From contig NZ_BFAB01000002.1 in assembly GCF_003402475.1 (NCBI RefSeq), positions 432,317-496,316 of the forward strand: a DNA stretch of 64,000 nucleotides, read 5' to 3'. Positions 33,941 to 41,327 of this stretch are shown here, piece after piece (the stretch's first letter is position 1; each line of letters opens with the position of its first letter). This DNA comes from Mycobacterium sp. MFM001 (GTDB lineage Bacteria > Actinomycetota > Actinomycetes > Mycobacteriales > Mycobacteriaceae). The notes under the pieces were generated by a model. That model did not search any database, was not told where the DNA came from, and was given only the letters and a program-made list of their open reading frames with translations. A program made the translations under genes and the position numbers.

Positions 33941-33953
33941 TCAGACTACTGGG

Positions 33954-34700
33954 ATGGATTCGAGCGACGACCCGATCGAAGCGACCCGCGCCCTGCTCAA
34001 CCGGCCCGCGTCGGTGCGGCACGGTTTTCTCGACGTGTTGGGCGAATCGGCGACGGCGCCGGCCCCGACGTTCGCCCAGCGCGCGATGAACAGCCCGTTC
34101 GTCGCCACCGTGTACGAACGGCTGTGGCGGCCGATGTCGTTCTACCTCGCCAGCGGCATCACCACGGGCGCCGAGCAGCGCCGCGCGGCAGAGGCGCTGC
34201 AACTTTCGTCGGCGCATCGGCTGCTCGATGTTGCTTGCGGCCCAGGCAATTTCACCGGCAACCTGGCGCGCCAGCTTCCCGCGGGCGGTCTCGCCGTCGG
34301 TTTTGACATCTCCGAGCCGATGCTGACCCGGGCGGTGCTCGACAACAGCGGGCCGGGCGTCTGCTACGTCCGCGGCGACGGCCGCGCGCTGCCGTTCGAC
34401 GACGAAACGTTCGACGCCGTCTGCTGTTTCGGCGCGCTGTATTTGATGCCGGAACCCTTCAAGGTGGCCCACGAGATGGTGCGGGTGCTGCGACCGGGTG
34501 GGCGCGTGGCGATCCTCACCAGCTACTCCGGTCAGGCGGCCCCGATGCGCCACGCCCTGGCCGCCGGCGCCGGTGTGATCGGGGTGCGGATGTTCGGCCG
34601 TCACGAGTTCGTCGACCTGTTTACGACGGCGGGTCTGGTCGACGTGGAGCAGCACGCGCAGCGTGCGCTGCAATTCGTGACGGCGACAAAACCAGGCTGA
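33954..34700 (+). CDS. Class I SAM-dependent methyltransferase
   Basis: The 248-residue protein has the UbiE/Methyltransf_11 motifs: LLDVACGPGNFTGNLA (about 88-103), VGFDISEPML, DGRALPFDDETFDAVCCFGAL and LRPGGRVAILT. The substrate is not apparent. An ORF running through from 33330 is in frame, but its first part is antisense to pat; the ATG at 33954 is the natural start. A tRNA gene lies just downstream on the other strand. Confidence 0.85.
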   Translation: MDSSDDPIEATRALLNRPASVRHGFLDVLGESATAPAPTFAQRAMNSPFVATVYERLWRPMSFYLASGITTGAEQRRAAEALQLSSAHRLLDVACGPGNFTGNLARQLPAGGLAVGFDISEPMLTRAVLDNSGPGVCYVRGDGRALPFDDETFDAVCCFGALYLMPEPFKVAHEMVRVLRPGGRVAILTSYSGQAAPMRHALAAGAGVIGVRMFGRHEFVDLFTTAGLVDVEQHAQRALQFVTATKPG

Positions 34701-34715
34701 CCTGCTCGAACTCTG

Positions 34716-34788
34716 TGGAGCTAAGGGGAATCGAACCCCTGACCTACTCGATGCGAACGAGTCGCGCTACCAACTGCGCCATAGCCCC
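34716..34788 (-). tRNA. tRNA-Ala (anticodon CGC)
   Basis: The minus strand folds into a complete 73-nt cloverleaf: acceptor stem GGGGCTA/TAGCTCC with one G-T pair, D-stem GCGC, anticodon stem ACTCG/CGAGT and T-arm AGGGG-TTCGATT-CCCCT. The anticodon loop TTCGCAT gives CGC, reading the alanine codon GCG. The 3' CCA is not encoded (the genomic sequence continues ACAG). Confidence 0.96.
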
Positions 34789-34834
34789 TGATCCGCTAGC
34801 AGGTTACCAGCCGCCGGCGAGCCGGCCGAAACCG

Positions 34835-35788
34835 TTACTGCCCGACGGCCCTCGGCAGGTCGCGGTGCCAGCCGTAATCCCGCTCGTACGGCGCGTAGTC
34901 CAGATGCTCGAAGATCGGGTCCTCGTCGTCGATCTCCAGGACCACCGCGCCCGGGCGCCGCAACCGTGACGGGACCACGTCGAATTCGCGGTCATGGGTG
35001 TTCTCCACGCCGAGCCGCGACCGCGCCATCCGCTGCATGCGCCGGCGCCGCAGCCGCGCCTCGATCCGGGTCTGCCGGCGCAGGTAACCCAGGTACAGCA
35101 CGGTCACCCCACCGGTGGTGCCACACACCCACCAGGCCGTCGGCGTCAGCAGGAATGCCGCCGCGGCCGACGCTGCCAGGATCATCGCCATCGTCAGCAG
35201 CATGCGCCGGCGAAACGCGTATTTGCGGGCACTGACCGCAGCTGCGGTCCTGGTGTCGTGCCCGTGCCGCCGCGCGGCCACAGGGCGCACATCCTGCTCC
35301 TCCGCGACCGCGATGCCCGACGTGTCCTCGACGTATTCGAACTCGTCGTCCGCCGAGTCGTCGGGCTCCTCCTCGGGCTCGGCCGGCGCTGAGTCCTCCT
35401 CGGAAACCGCTGTGTCCGTTGCACTCTCGGGGACGGGATCCGCCTCGATGACCTCAGTGTCGACACTGTCTGGTGCTGCCTCGGTGACCACCGCCGCCGC
35501 CACGACCACCTCGGTCTGCTGTATCCGCTCGGTGTCGGTGTCGTCGTCGAGGTCGTCGAACTGGTCTTCCTCGGGCTGCCAATCGGGATCGCTGCGATGC
35601 CCGGCCGCCGGGCCGCCCCGCCGCTTCAAAAGCCGCGCGGCGGCGCCACTGTTGAGCACCCGGGTCGCCAGCGCCACATCGCTGGTGCGTCGCACGGCGT
35701 CGCGCTTGCTGATCAGCATCGGCACCAGCACGAACAGCCACAAGATCACGAGCGAGATCCACAACAACGATTGCGGGATGCTTGGCAT
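34835..35788 (-). CDS. glpR: GlpR/SepX-type membrane receptor for the gephyrin-like protein Glp
   Basis: The 317-residue protein has an N-terminal membrane helix (SLLWISLVILWLFVLVPMLI, about 6-26), a long acidic low-complexity region (about 70-175) and two further helices close together (about 200-245). A charged C-terminal tail has RARSRLGVENTHD. This matches the actinobacterial GlpR/SepX family (Rv0996), which recruits the MoeA-like protein Glp to the division site with FtsZ. The ATG at 35788 is chosen since a membrane helix follows at once. rimJ-like and glp genes lie upstream on the same strand. Confidence 0.8.
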   Translation of the reverse strand: MPSIPQSLLWISLVILWLFVLVPMLISKRDAVRRTSDVALATRVLNSGAAARLLKRRGGPAAGHRSDPDWQPEEDQFDDLDDDTDTERIQQTEVVVAAAVVTEAAPDSVDTEVIEADPVPESATDTAVSEEDSAPAEPEEEPDDSADDEFEYVEDTSGIAVAEEQDVRPVAARRHGHDTRTAAAVSARKYAFRRRMLLTMAMILAASAAAAFLLTPTAWWVCGTTGGVTVLYLGYLRRQTRIEARLRRRRMQRMARSRLGVENTHDREFDVVPSRLRRPGAVVLEIDDEDPIFEHLDYAPYERDYGWHRDLPRAVGQ

Positions 35789-35840
35789 GGCACCCGGTCC
35801 TTTCCCGGCGAGACAGGCGGCGCAACACCGCGCCGAGGAC

Positions 35841-35911
35841 AATTACACACCTGTAATTTGCCTGTGACAAGCACCAATAGCCACAAATGTCACTTCTGTA
35901 ACAGAAAATGG
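35841..35911 (-). promoter_or_regulatory. glpR upstream region with repeated motifs
   Basis: An AT-rich island holds a dyad AATTAC-N6-GTAATT (841-858 of the 35 kb block). On the minus strand there are TGTTAC and TGACA, then TGTCACAG and TTACAG, in loosely spaced direct repeats. These resemble GTCACA/GTTACA-type response-regulator sites such as those of MtrA, but the match is only suggestive. Confidence 0.35.
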
Positions 35912-35917
35912 CAAACG

Positions 35918-36571
35918 TTAGACCCAGGTGGCATGCCCGTCGCGCACCAGCGTCGACGTCACCGACCCGTAGACCTCTTCGACCGTGAGCGCGACCAGAA
36001 CGTGGTCGCGCCACGCGCCGTCGACCTGGAGGTAGCGCCGCAACAGCCCCTCCTCGCGGAATCCGACCTTTGCCAGCACCGCGCGGCTCGCGACGTTCTC
36101 GGGCCGCACCGTCGCCTCCACGCGATGCAACATGACCGGACCGAAGCAGTGGTCGAGACCCAGCGCCAACGCCCCGGTGGCCACCCCTCCTCCGGTGACC
36201 GAACTCGACACCCAATACCCGATCCACGCCGACCGCAGCGCCCCGTGCGTCACATTGCCGACCGTCAGCTGCCCACAGAACTGCCCGTCCAGCTCGATCG
36301 CATACGGCAGCATCCGGCCCTTGCGGGCCTCCGCGCGCAAACTCGAACACACTGCGGGCCACGACGAAACACTATGGTGCACGGTCCAATCCGACTCAGT
36401 GCTGGGCTCCCACGGCTCCAGATGACTGCGATCGGTCAACCGGATCCGGCTCCACTGCCCGGCATCGCGCATCCGCACCGGGCGCAGCCGGATCACACCG
36501 GCCGGGACACGCAATGGCCCAACCACCATCGGCCAGCCGGGATGCTGGGAACTCGAGCGCCACAGGTTCAC
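35918..36571 (-). CDS. RimJ/RimL-family GNAT acetyltransferase
   Basis: The 217-residue protein is a GNAT enzyme of the RimJ type (ribosomal protein N-terminal acetylation family). It has VIRLRPVRMRDAGQWSRIR near the start, WIGYWVSSSVTGGGVATGAL (acetyl-CoA loop about 115-135) and the closing HRVEATVRPENVASRAVLAKVGF. It corresponds to Rv0995 by synteny. It starts (GTG) 9 bp after the glp stop and is probably co-transcribed with it. The true substrate may not be a ribosomal protein. Confidence 0.87.
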   Translation of the reverse strand: MNLWRSSSQHPGWPMVVGPLRVPAGVIRLRPVRMRDAGQWSRIRLTDRSHLEPWEPSTESDWTVHHSVSSWPAVCSSLRAEARKGRMLPYAIELDGQFCGQLTVGNVTHGALRSAWIGYWVSSSVTGGGVATGALALGLDHCFGPVMLHRVEATVRPENVASRAVLAKVGFREEGLLRRYLQVDGAWRDHVLVALTVEEVYGSVTSTLVRDGHATWV

Positions 36572-36580
36572 GAGGGCCGC

Positions 36581-37831
36581 TCAGCCACGCTGAGCCAGGA
36601 ACGCGACGTCGACGATCTCGCCGGTGCGGACCTCTTCGGCGTCACTGGGAACCACGACCAGACAGTTTGCCTCGGCCAGCGTCGCCAACAGGTGCGACGA
36701 GGCGCCCGGCGCCCCGCCGAGCGCCTGCACCAGGTATTCGCCGGTGTCCTGATCGCGCATCAGCTGGCCGCGCAGATAACCCTTGCGGCCCGGCACCGAG
36801 CTGATCGGCGACAGCGTGCGTGCCTGCACGATCCGGCGCATCGGCTGCCGCTTGCCCAGCGACAGCCGGATCAGCGGCCGGACCATCACCTCGAACACCA
36901 CCAGCGCGCTGACCGGGTTGGCGGGCAACAGAAACGTCGGAACCCCCTCGCGACCCAGCTGCCCGAAACCCTGCACGGAACCGGGATGCATCGCGACCCG
37001 GGTCACCTCCATCTCGCCGAGCTCGGAGAGCACCTCGCGCACTCCCTCGGCCGCGGCGCCACCGACCGCGCCGGCGATCACCACGATCTCGGCGCGGTTG
37101 AGCTGGCCCTCGACGACGTCGCGCAGTTCCTTGGCGTCCACGATCCCGACGCGGTTCACCTCCGCGCCCGCGTCGCGGGCCGCTGCCGCCAACGCATAGG
37201 AGTTGACGTCGTAGACCTGGCCGTTGCCGGGGGTGCGCGAAATGTCAACCAGCTCACCGCCAACCGCCAGCACCGACAACCGCGGACGGGGATGGACCAG
37301 CACCCGCTCCCGGCCCACCGCGGCCAGCAGACCCACCTGTGCGGCGCCGATGATCGTGCCCGCCCGCACCGCGACGTCACCCGGTTGCACGTCGTCGCCA
37401 GTGCGCCGCACATACGCCCCCGAGCGCACACCGCGCAGCACCCGCACCCGCGACTGCCCGCCGTCAGTCCAGCGCAGCGGCAGCACGGCGTCGGCCAGCG
37501 TCGGCAAAGGCGCCCCGGTCTGCACCCGCGCCGCCTGCCGCGGCTGCAGCCTGCTGGGCGTGCGCGTCCCGGCCTCGATGGTCGCCATCACCGGCAAGAC
37601 CACGGCGCCGTCGTCGTCGACCTGACCGTCGGTATCCCCGACGCCGAGCACGTCGACACTGCGTACCGCGTAGCCGTCGATCGCGGCCTGGTCGAAACCC
37701 GGCAGCGGTCGCTCGGTGACCACCTCTTCGGCGCACATCAGCCCCTGCGCCTCGGCGATCGCCACCCGCACCGGCCTCGGCGCCACCGCGGCGGCCGACA
37801 CCCGAGCCTGCTGCTCCTCAACCGAACGCAC
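36581..37831 (-). CDS. glp: MoeA/gephyrin-like protein Glp
   Basis: The 416-residue protein has MoeA domain order: domain I/II with GFDQAAIDGYAVRS, domain III (the MoCF-binding fold, about 180-320, with AVGGELVD and the NGQVYDVNSYAL stretch) and domain IV at the C-terminus. In actinobacteria this copy, placed with glpR, works as the divisome protein Glp that binds FtsZ, while true molybdenum insertion is served by other MoeA copies. M. tuberculosis names it moeA1 (Rv0994). The GTG at 37831 (MRSVEEQQ) matches that protein; a longer start at 37852 is less likely. Confidence 0.88.
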   Translation of the reverse strand: MRSVEEQQARVSAAAVAPRPVRVAIAEAQGLMCAEEVVTERPLPGFDQAAIDGYAVRSVDVLGVGDTDGQVDDDGAVVLPVMATIEAGTRTPSRLQPRQAARVQTGAPLPTLADAVLPLRWTDGGQSRVRVLRGVRSGAYVRRTGDDVQPGDVAVRAGTIIGAAQVGLLAAVGRERVLVHPRPRLSVLAVGGELVDISRTPGNGQVYDVNSYALAAAARDAGAEVNRVGIVDAKELRDVVEGQLNRAEIVVIAGAVGGAAAEGVREVLSELGEMEVTRVAMHPGSVQGFGQLGREGVPTFLLPANPVSALVVFEVMVRPLIRLSLGKRQPMRRIVQARTLSPISSVPGRKGYLRGQLMRDQDTGEYLVQALGGAPGASSHLLATLAEANCLVVVPSDAEEVRTGEIVDVAFLAQRG

Positions 37832-37874
37832 CACGCGCCTTTCTGCCGTCAAGCCGTACCGGCCCGACGCGCAG

Positions 37875-38783
37875 CTACTCCCCGGTCAGGCCCAATCGCG
37901 CCACCAACCATCGCCGCAAATCCGGGCCATAGTCGTCGCGGTCCAATGCAAAGTCAACCGCAGCCTTGAGGTAGCCGCCGGGATTTCCCAGGTCGTGTCG
38001 AGAGCCGCGATGCACCACCACGTGAACCGGGTGACCTTCCTTGATCAGCAAGGCAATTGCGTCGGTGAGCTGCATTTCGCCGCCGGCGCCGCGCTCGATG
38101 CGGCCCAGTGCGTCGAAGATCGCGCGGTCCAGGACATAGCGGCCGGCCGCCGCATACGGCGACGGCGCGGCCTCGGGTTTCGGTTTTTCCACCATGCCGT
38201 TGACCTTGAGCACGTCACTGCCGGCACCGGTGACCGGCTCGACGTCGAAAACGCCGTAGGCGCTGATCTCGTCGGGACCGACCTCGATCGCGCACAGCAC
38301 GCTGCCGCCGTAACTGGCCCGCACCTTGGACATGGTCTCCAGCACGCCGGTCGGCAGCACCAGGTCGTCGGGCAGCAGCACGGCGATGGCGTCCTCGTCA
38401 TCGGACAGCGTCGGCTCGACGCAGCCGATGGCATGTCCCAGCCCGAGCGGCTCGTCCTGCACGACGGATTCGACCTTGATCAGCCGAGGGGCCCGGCGCA
38501 CCTTGGCCAGCATGTCCTTCTTGCCGCGCGCCTCCAACGTGCCTTCGAGCACCAGGTCTTCGACGAAATGCGCGACGACGCTGTCCTTGCCCTGGGAGGT
38601 GACGATCACCAGCCGTTCGGCGCCGGCGTCGGCGGCCTCGGCGGCAACCAGCTCGATGCCGGGCGTGTCGACGACGGGCAACAGCTCCTTGGGCACCGTT
38701 TTGGTGGTGGGCAAAAAGCGTGTGCCCAGACCGGCGGCGGGAACCACCGCGGTTCGGGGAACCGGAAGCTGTGCGCGTGACAT
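37875..38783 (-). CDS. galU: UTP-glucose-1-phosphate uridylyltransferase
   Basis: The 302-residue protein has the GalU signature AAGLGTRFLPTTKTVPKELLPV at the N-terminus and later VVEKPKP with KNG before it, as expected for UDP-glucose pyrophosphorylase. It makes UDP-glucose for cell-wall glycans, trehalose and possibly the polysaccharide locus of this window. It corresponds to Rv0993. A -10-like TATGGT lies 7 nt before the ATG, which suggests a leaderless message. Confidence 0.93.
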   Translation of the reverse strand: MSRAQLPVPRTAVVPAAGLGTRFLPTTKTVPKELLPVVDTPGIELVAAEAADAGAERLVIVTSQGKDSVVAHFVEDLVLEGTLEARGKKDMLAKVRRAPRLIKVESVVQDEPLGLGHAIGCVEPTLSDDEDAIAVLLPDDLVLPTGVLETMSKVRASYGGSVLCAIEVGPDEISAYGVFDVEPVTGAGSDVLKVNGMVEKPKPEAAPSPYAAAGRYVLDRAIFDALGRIERGAGGEMQLTDAIALLIKEGHPVHVVVHRGSRHDLGNPGGYLKAAVDFALDRDDYGPDLRRWLVARLGLTGE

Positions 38784-38790
38784 CGTTCAC

Positions 38791-38798
38791 ACCATAAT
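38791..38798. promoter_or_regulatory. Overlapping divergent -10 elements of galU and the cyclo-ligase gene
   Basis: ACCATAAT reads CATAAT on the plus strand (38793-38798), 38 bp before the cyclo-ligase ATG. On the minus strand it reads TATGGT (38791-38796), 7 bp before the galU ATG at 38783. The two promoters would be mutually exclusive. Confidence 0.5.
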
Positions 38799-38835
38799 CG
38801 CGCGTCGAAGTGGCGGAGCGAAAGGCCGTGCTGCC

Positions 38836-39435
38836 ATGGTTGATCGCATGCCAACCGCGGGCAAAGCCCCTCTGCGGGAACAGCTGCTGGCCGCCCGCCG
38901 TTCGGTTGCCGACGATGTACGGGCCGACGAGGCGCGGGCGCTGACCGGGCACATCCGCGACCTGGTGAGCAGCGGCAGCACGGTCTGCGCCTACGTGCCG
39001 GTGGGTGCCGAACCGGGGTCGATCGAGATGCTCGACGCGTTGCTGCGCCGCGCCGCACGGGTGCTGCTGCCGGTCGCACGCACCAGTGGCGACGACACGC
39101 CGCTGGCTTTGCAGTGGGGCGAATACCGGCCGGGACATCTGGTGGCCGGCCGGTTCGGTCTGCTCGAACCGGCCGAGCCGTGGCTGCCGCCGCCGGCACT
39201 GGCCGAGGCCGACCCGGTGCTGGTCCCCGCGCTGGCCGTCGACCGCACCGGCGTGCGACTGGGCCGCGGCCGCGGCTTCTACGACCGCTCACTGCAACAC
39301 CGCGACCCGCGGGCTCGCCTAGTTGCGGTGGTACGCGACGACGAGCTGGTCGACGAGCTGCCGTGCGAGCCGCACGACGTCCGGATGACCCACGCACTGA
39401 CGCCGGGGCGTGGGCTGGTCGCCCTCCGGGAATGA
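38836..39435 (+). CDS. 5-formyltetrahydrofolate cyclo-ligase family protein
   Basis: The 199-residue protein has the MTHFS family features: basic N-terminal helix LREQLLAARR, a middle VCAYVPVGAEPG strand and the ATP-binding LGRGRGFYDRSL loop near residue 140. The enzyme turns 5-formyl-THF into 5,10-methenyl-THF. It corresponds to Rv0992c. The ATG at 38836 is chosen; a second ATG four codons later is also possible. Confidence 0.9.
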   Translation: MVDRMPTAGKAPLREQLLAARRSVADDVRADEARALTGHIRDLVSSGSTVCAYVPVGAEPGSIEMLDALLRRAARVLLPVARTSGDDTPLALQWGEYRPGHLVAGRFGLLEPAEPWLPPPALAEADPVLVPALAVDRTGVRLGRGRGFYDRSLQHRDPRARLVAVVRDDELVDELPCEPHDVRMTHALTPGRGLVALRE

Positions 39436-39453
39436 GCCAGGCCACATAGCGGT

Positions 39454-39480
39454 TTAGCACTGCAGACGGTAGAGTGCTAA
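39454..39480 (+). promoter_or_regulatory. CIRCE element (HrcA operator) of ruc
   Basis: TTAGCACTG (39454-39462), nine bases, GAGTGCTAA (39472-39480). This is the CIRCE operator TTAGCACTC-N9-GAGTGCTAA with one changed base. It lies 27 bp before the ruc GTG. TAGAGT within the right part could be the -10, so HrcA would block RNA polymerase. Confidence 0.9.
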
Positions 39481-39507
39481 CGAAGCTGGACATACCCGGA
39501 GGTTTCA

Positions 39508-39816
39508 GTGCCGACTTACAGCTATGCGTGCACCGATTGCGGCCACCGCTTCGACATCGTGCAGGCCTTCACCGACGATGCGCTGACCACCTGCCAGCAG
39601 TGCTCGGGTCGGCTGCGCAAACTGTTCAACTCCGTCGGCGTGGTGTTCAAGGGCAGCGGTTTCTACCGTACCGACAGCCGCGAATCGGCCAAGAGCGGCA
39701 CCAACGGCCACGCCAAGAACGGGTCGTCGTCGAGCGAATCGTCGACTTCGACTTCTGGCTCGGCCGAGAAGTCCAGCACGTCGAGCGCCGCGCCCGCGGC
39801 GGCCGCTGCCAGCTAG
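39508..39816 (+). CDS. ruc: Redox-regulated chaperone Ruc (FmdB-type zinc ribbon, Rv0991c-like)
   Basis: The 102-residue protein begins with the FmdB/CxxC_CxxC zinc-ribbon: CTDCGHRFD near residue 8 and CQQCSGRL near 29, followed by GSGFYRTDSR. A disordered Ser/Ala/Thr-rich tail (about 65-102) follows. This matches Rv0991c, a heat-induced chaperone of M. tuberculosis whose zinc cysteines sense oxidation and which holds unfolded protein for DnaK. The GTG start follows a GGAGG site. A CIRCE element upstream agrees with HrcA control. Confidence 0.9.
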   Translation: MPTYSYACTDCGHRFDIVQAFTDDALTTCQQCSGRLRKLFNSVGVVFKGSGFYRTDSRESAKSGTNGHAKNGSSSSESSTSTSGSAEKSSTSSAAPAAAAAS

Positions 39817-39894
39817 CGGCGATCGCAAGCGCGGCGCAGCCGGGCGTTGGGGGTGCCCCCAGCCGCGGAGCGGCGAGGGGGACGGGTCGCCGCC
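39817..39894 (+). repeat. Hairpin-forming dispersed repeat, copy 3 (long form)
   Basis: The element starts at the base after the ruc TAG (CGGCGATCGCAAGCG) and ends GGGTCGCCGCC. Between CGGGCG and GGGTCGCC about 36 extra bases are present (39847-39882). They carry GGGGGTGCCCCC, itself a hairpin, and CCGCGGAGCGG. This is a composite version of the unit seen at the other four sites. Confidence 0.75.
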
Positions 39895-39966
39895 ATCTCA
39901 GTTAGTTATCCACAGGCGGGTTTTCCGCCGAGCCCGCCGATGCCGGACCGCGCCTAGCGTGACGGC

Positions 39967-40608
39967 ATGCCGGCGTCGCTGAATCCGTCACTGCCGGCCC
40001 GCATCTCGCAGTGGCTGCGCCCGGACTGGACGCGCACAGTGCTGGCCCGCCGCGTCGCGGCGGCCGGGCTTGTAGTGCTGGCCGGAGTCGCGGCGGTGCG
40101 ATCCAACCCCGACGGCGATCGCGCTGCGGTGGTGGTCGCCGCCCGCGACCTCAGCCCCGGCGCCGAGTTGACCTCCGACGATGTTCGGCTCGAAAGCCGT
40201 TTGGCGCCAACACTTCCCGATGGATCGCAATCCGACCCGGGCGTGGTTGTCGGCTCGACGCTGGCCGGCCCGGCGCGACGCGGCGAGGTGCTCACCGATG
40301 TGCGGTTGCTGGGCAGCCGGCTCGCCGAGTCGGCGGTGGGACCCGACGCGCGGATCGTGCCACTGCACCCCGCCGACGCCGCGCTGGCTGACCTGGTGCG
40401 CGCCGGCGATGTCGTCGACGTCGTCGCCGCGCCGGAAGCCGACACGCACGCCACTCCCCGCGTGGTGGCCACCAACGCCGTCGTCGTCGTGGTCTCGGCA
40501 AAGCAAAAGACCGAGGACCGCGTGGTGTTGGTCGCGCTACCGGCCGCCGCCGCGAACGCGCTGGCCGGTGCCGCGCTCGTTCAAAGCGTGACGTTGACCC
40601 TGCACTGA
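39967..40608 (+). CDS. SAF-domain membrane-anchored protein (CpaB/RcpC-like)
   Basis: The 213-residue protein has a basic N-terminus, one membrane helix (VAAAGLVVLAGVAAV, about 29-44) and an SAF domain (about 50-115: VVVAARDLSPGAELTSDDVRLE and RRGEVLTDVRLL). The RcpC/CpaB-like part follows. Such proteins take part in Flp-type pilus assembly, but no pilus genes adjoin, so the role is open. It corresponds to Rv0990c by synteny, whose M. tuberculosis copy follows ruc. Confidence 0.78.
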   Translation: MPASLNPSLPARISQWLRPDWTRTVLARRVAAAGLVVLAGVAAVRSNPDGDRAAVVVAARDLSPGAELTSDDVRLESRLAPTLPDGSQSDPGVVVGSTLAGPARRGEVLTDVRLLGSRLAESAVGPDARIVPLHPADAALADLVRAGDVVDVVAAPEADTHATPRVVATNAVVVVVSAKQKTEDRVVLVALPAAAANALAGAALVQSVTLTLH

Positions 40609-40616
40609 GTCGTCTT

Positions 40617-40661
40617 GCGGCGACCCGCAGCGCCCGGCTTCGCCGCGCTTGCGATCGCCGC
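40617..40661 (-). repeat. Hairpin-forming dispersed repeat, copy 4
   Basis: On the minus strand the unit begins directly after the mscL stop TGA as GCGGCGATCGCAAGCGCGGCG and ends GGGTCGCCGC. Here the stem is fullest: GGCGA with TCGCC, CGCA with TGCG, GCGC with GCGC, GGC with GCC around a GAA loop. It lies between two convergent genes and could end both. Confidence 0.82.
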
Positions 40662-41087
40662 TCAGGCGGCCGCCGGTTGGTCGGTCGCACAGTACTTGCA
40701 CTTCTGCGCGGCCTCGGGGATATCGGACAAGCAGGCGGGGCAAGCCTTGGTCGCCGGTTCTTCACCGAACACGGTGACGCCGCGGCGCTTCTGAATGTGC
40801 CGGTAGGGCAGGACGATCAGGAAGTACACCACCGCCATGAAGACGATGAAGTAGATGATCGCCGAGATGAACGCGCCGATGTCGATGAATGTCGCCTTGT
40901 TGCCCGCTTCGCCGAGCTGCCATCCCAATCCGAACTTCTCGCCCGGCTGCGCAGCGGCGACAAGCGGGTTGATCACACTGTCGGTGAATGCCTTGACCAA
41001 ATTCGAGAACGCCAAGGCCACCACCAGGCCGACGGCCACGGTGATCACGTCACCGCGCATCACGAAATCTCTGAACCCCTTCAACAC
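40662..41087 (-). CDS. mscL: Large-conductance mechanosensitive channel MscL with C-terminal zinc ribbon
   Basis: The 141-residue protein starts LKGFRDFVMRGDVITVAVGLVV, like MscL, with TM1 (about 15-40) carrying the pore Gly/Ala pattern and TM2 (about 70-95, IGAFISAIIYFIVFMAVVYF). Instead of the usual helical bundle, the tail ends in a zinc-ribbon motif CPACLSDIPEAAQKCKYC (about 117-134). The GTG at 41087 is chosen because a GGGAGG site lies 9 nt upstream and the MscL start is preserved; longer ORFs reach 41168. MscL opens under osmotic downshift. Confidence 0.88.
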   Translation of the reverse strand: MLKGFRDFVMRGDVITVAVGLVVALAFSNLVKAFTDSVINPLVAAAQPGEKFGLGWQLGEAGNKATFIDIGAFISAIIYFIVFMAVVYFLIVLPYRHIQKRRGVTVFGEEPATKACPACLSDIPEAAQKCKYCATDQPAAA

Positions 41088-41228
41088 GCGAGCCACCCTC
41101 CCGTCACAGGAATTTGCCGAGGCGACGCGACGCCGCCCGAAAATGACCGTATGCCGATAGGCGGTCACTCGTGGCCTTTGCGGGCAATTAGTGATCGACG
41201 GTTGACTCCGCCGTGACGGAATGCCGGT

Positions 41229-41327
41229 TCAAATGTGATGCGGCGGCTGGTTCTCCGTCAGCCATCGTTCGTGCTCGTCGGCCTCGTGCAGGTCCTCCGA
41301 ATCACGGTCGTCGGACGGGTGGCTCAT
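41229..41327 (-). CDS. Small acidic 32-residue ORF coupled to moaB2
   Basis: An ATG overlaps the moaB2 stop (ATGA, 41324-41327) and opens a 32-codon frame. The product is very acidic at first (SHPSDDRDSEDLHEADEHE) and ends in QPPHHI. The overlap is the kind seen throughout mycobacterial operons, which favours translation. No family was recognised and there is no codon-length support, so this is a candidate only. Confidence 0.4.
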   Translation of the reverse strand: MSHPSDDRDSEDLHEADEHERWLTENQPPHHI

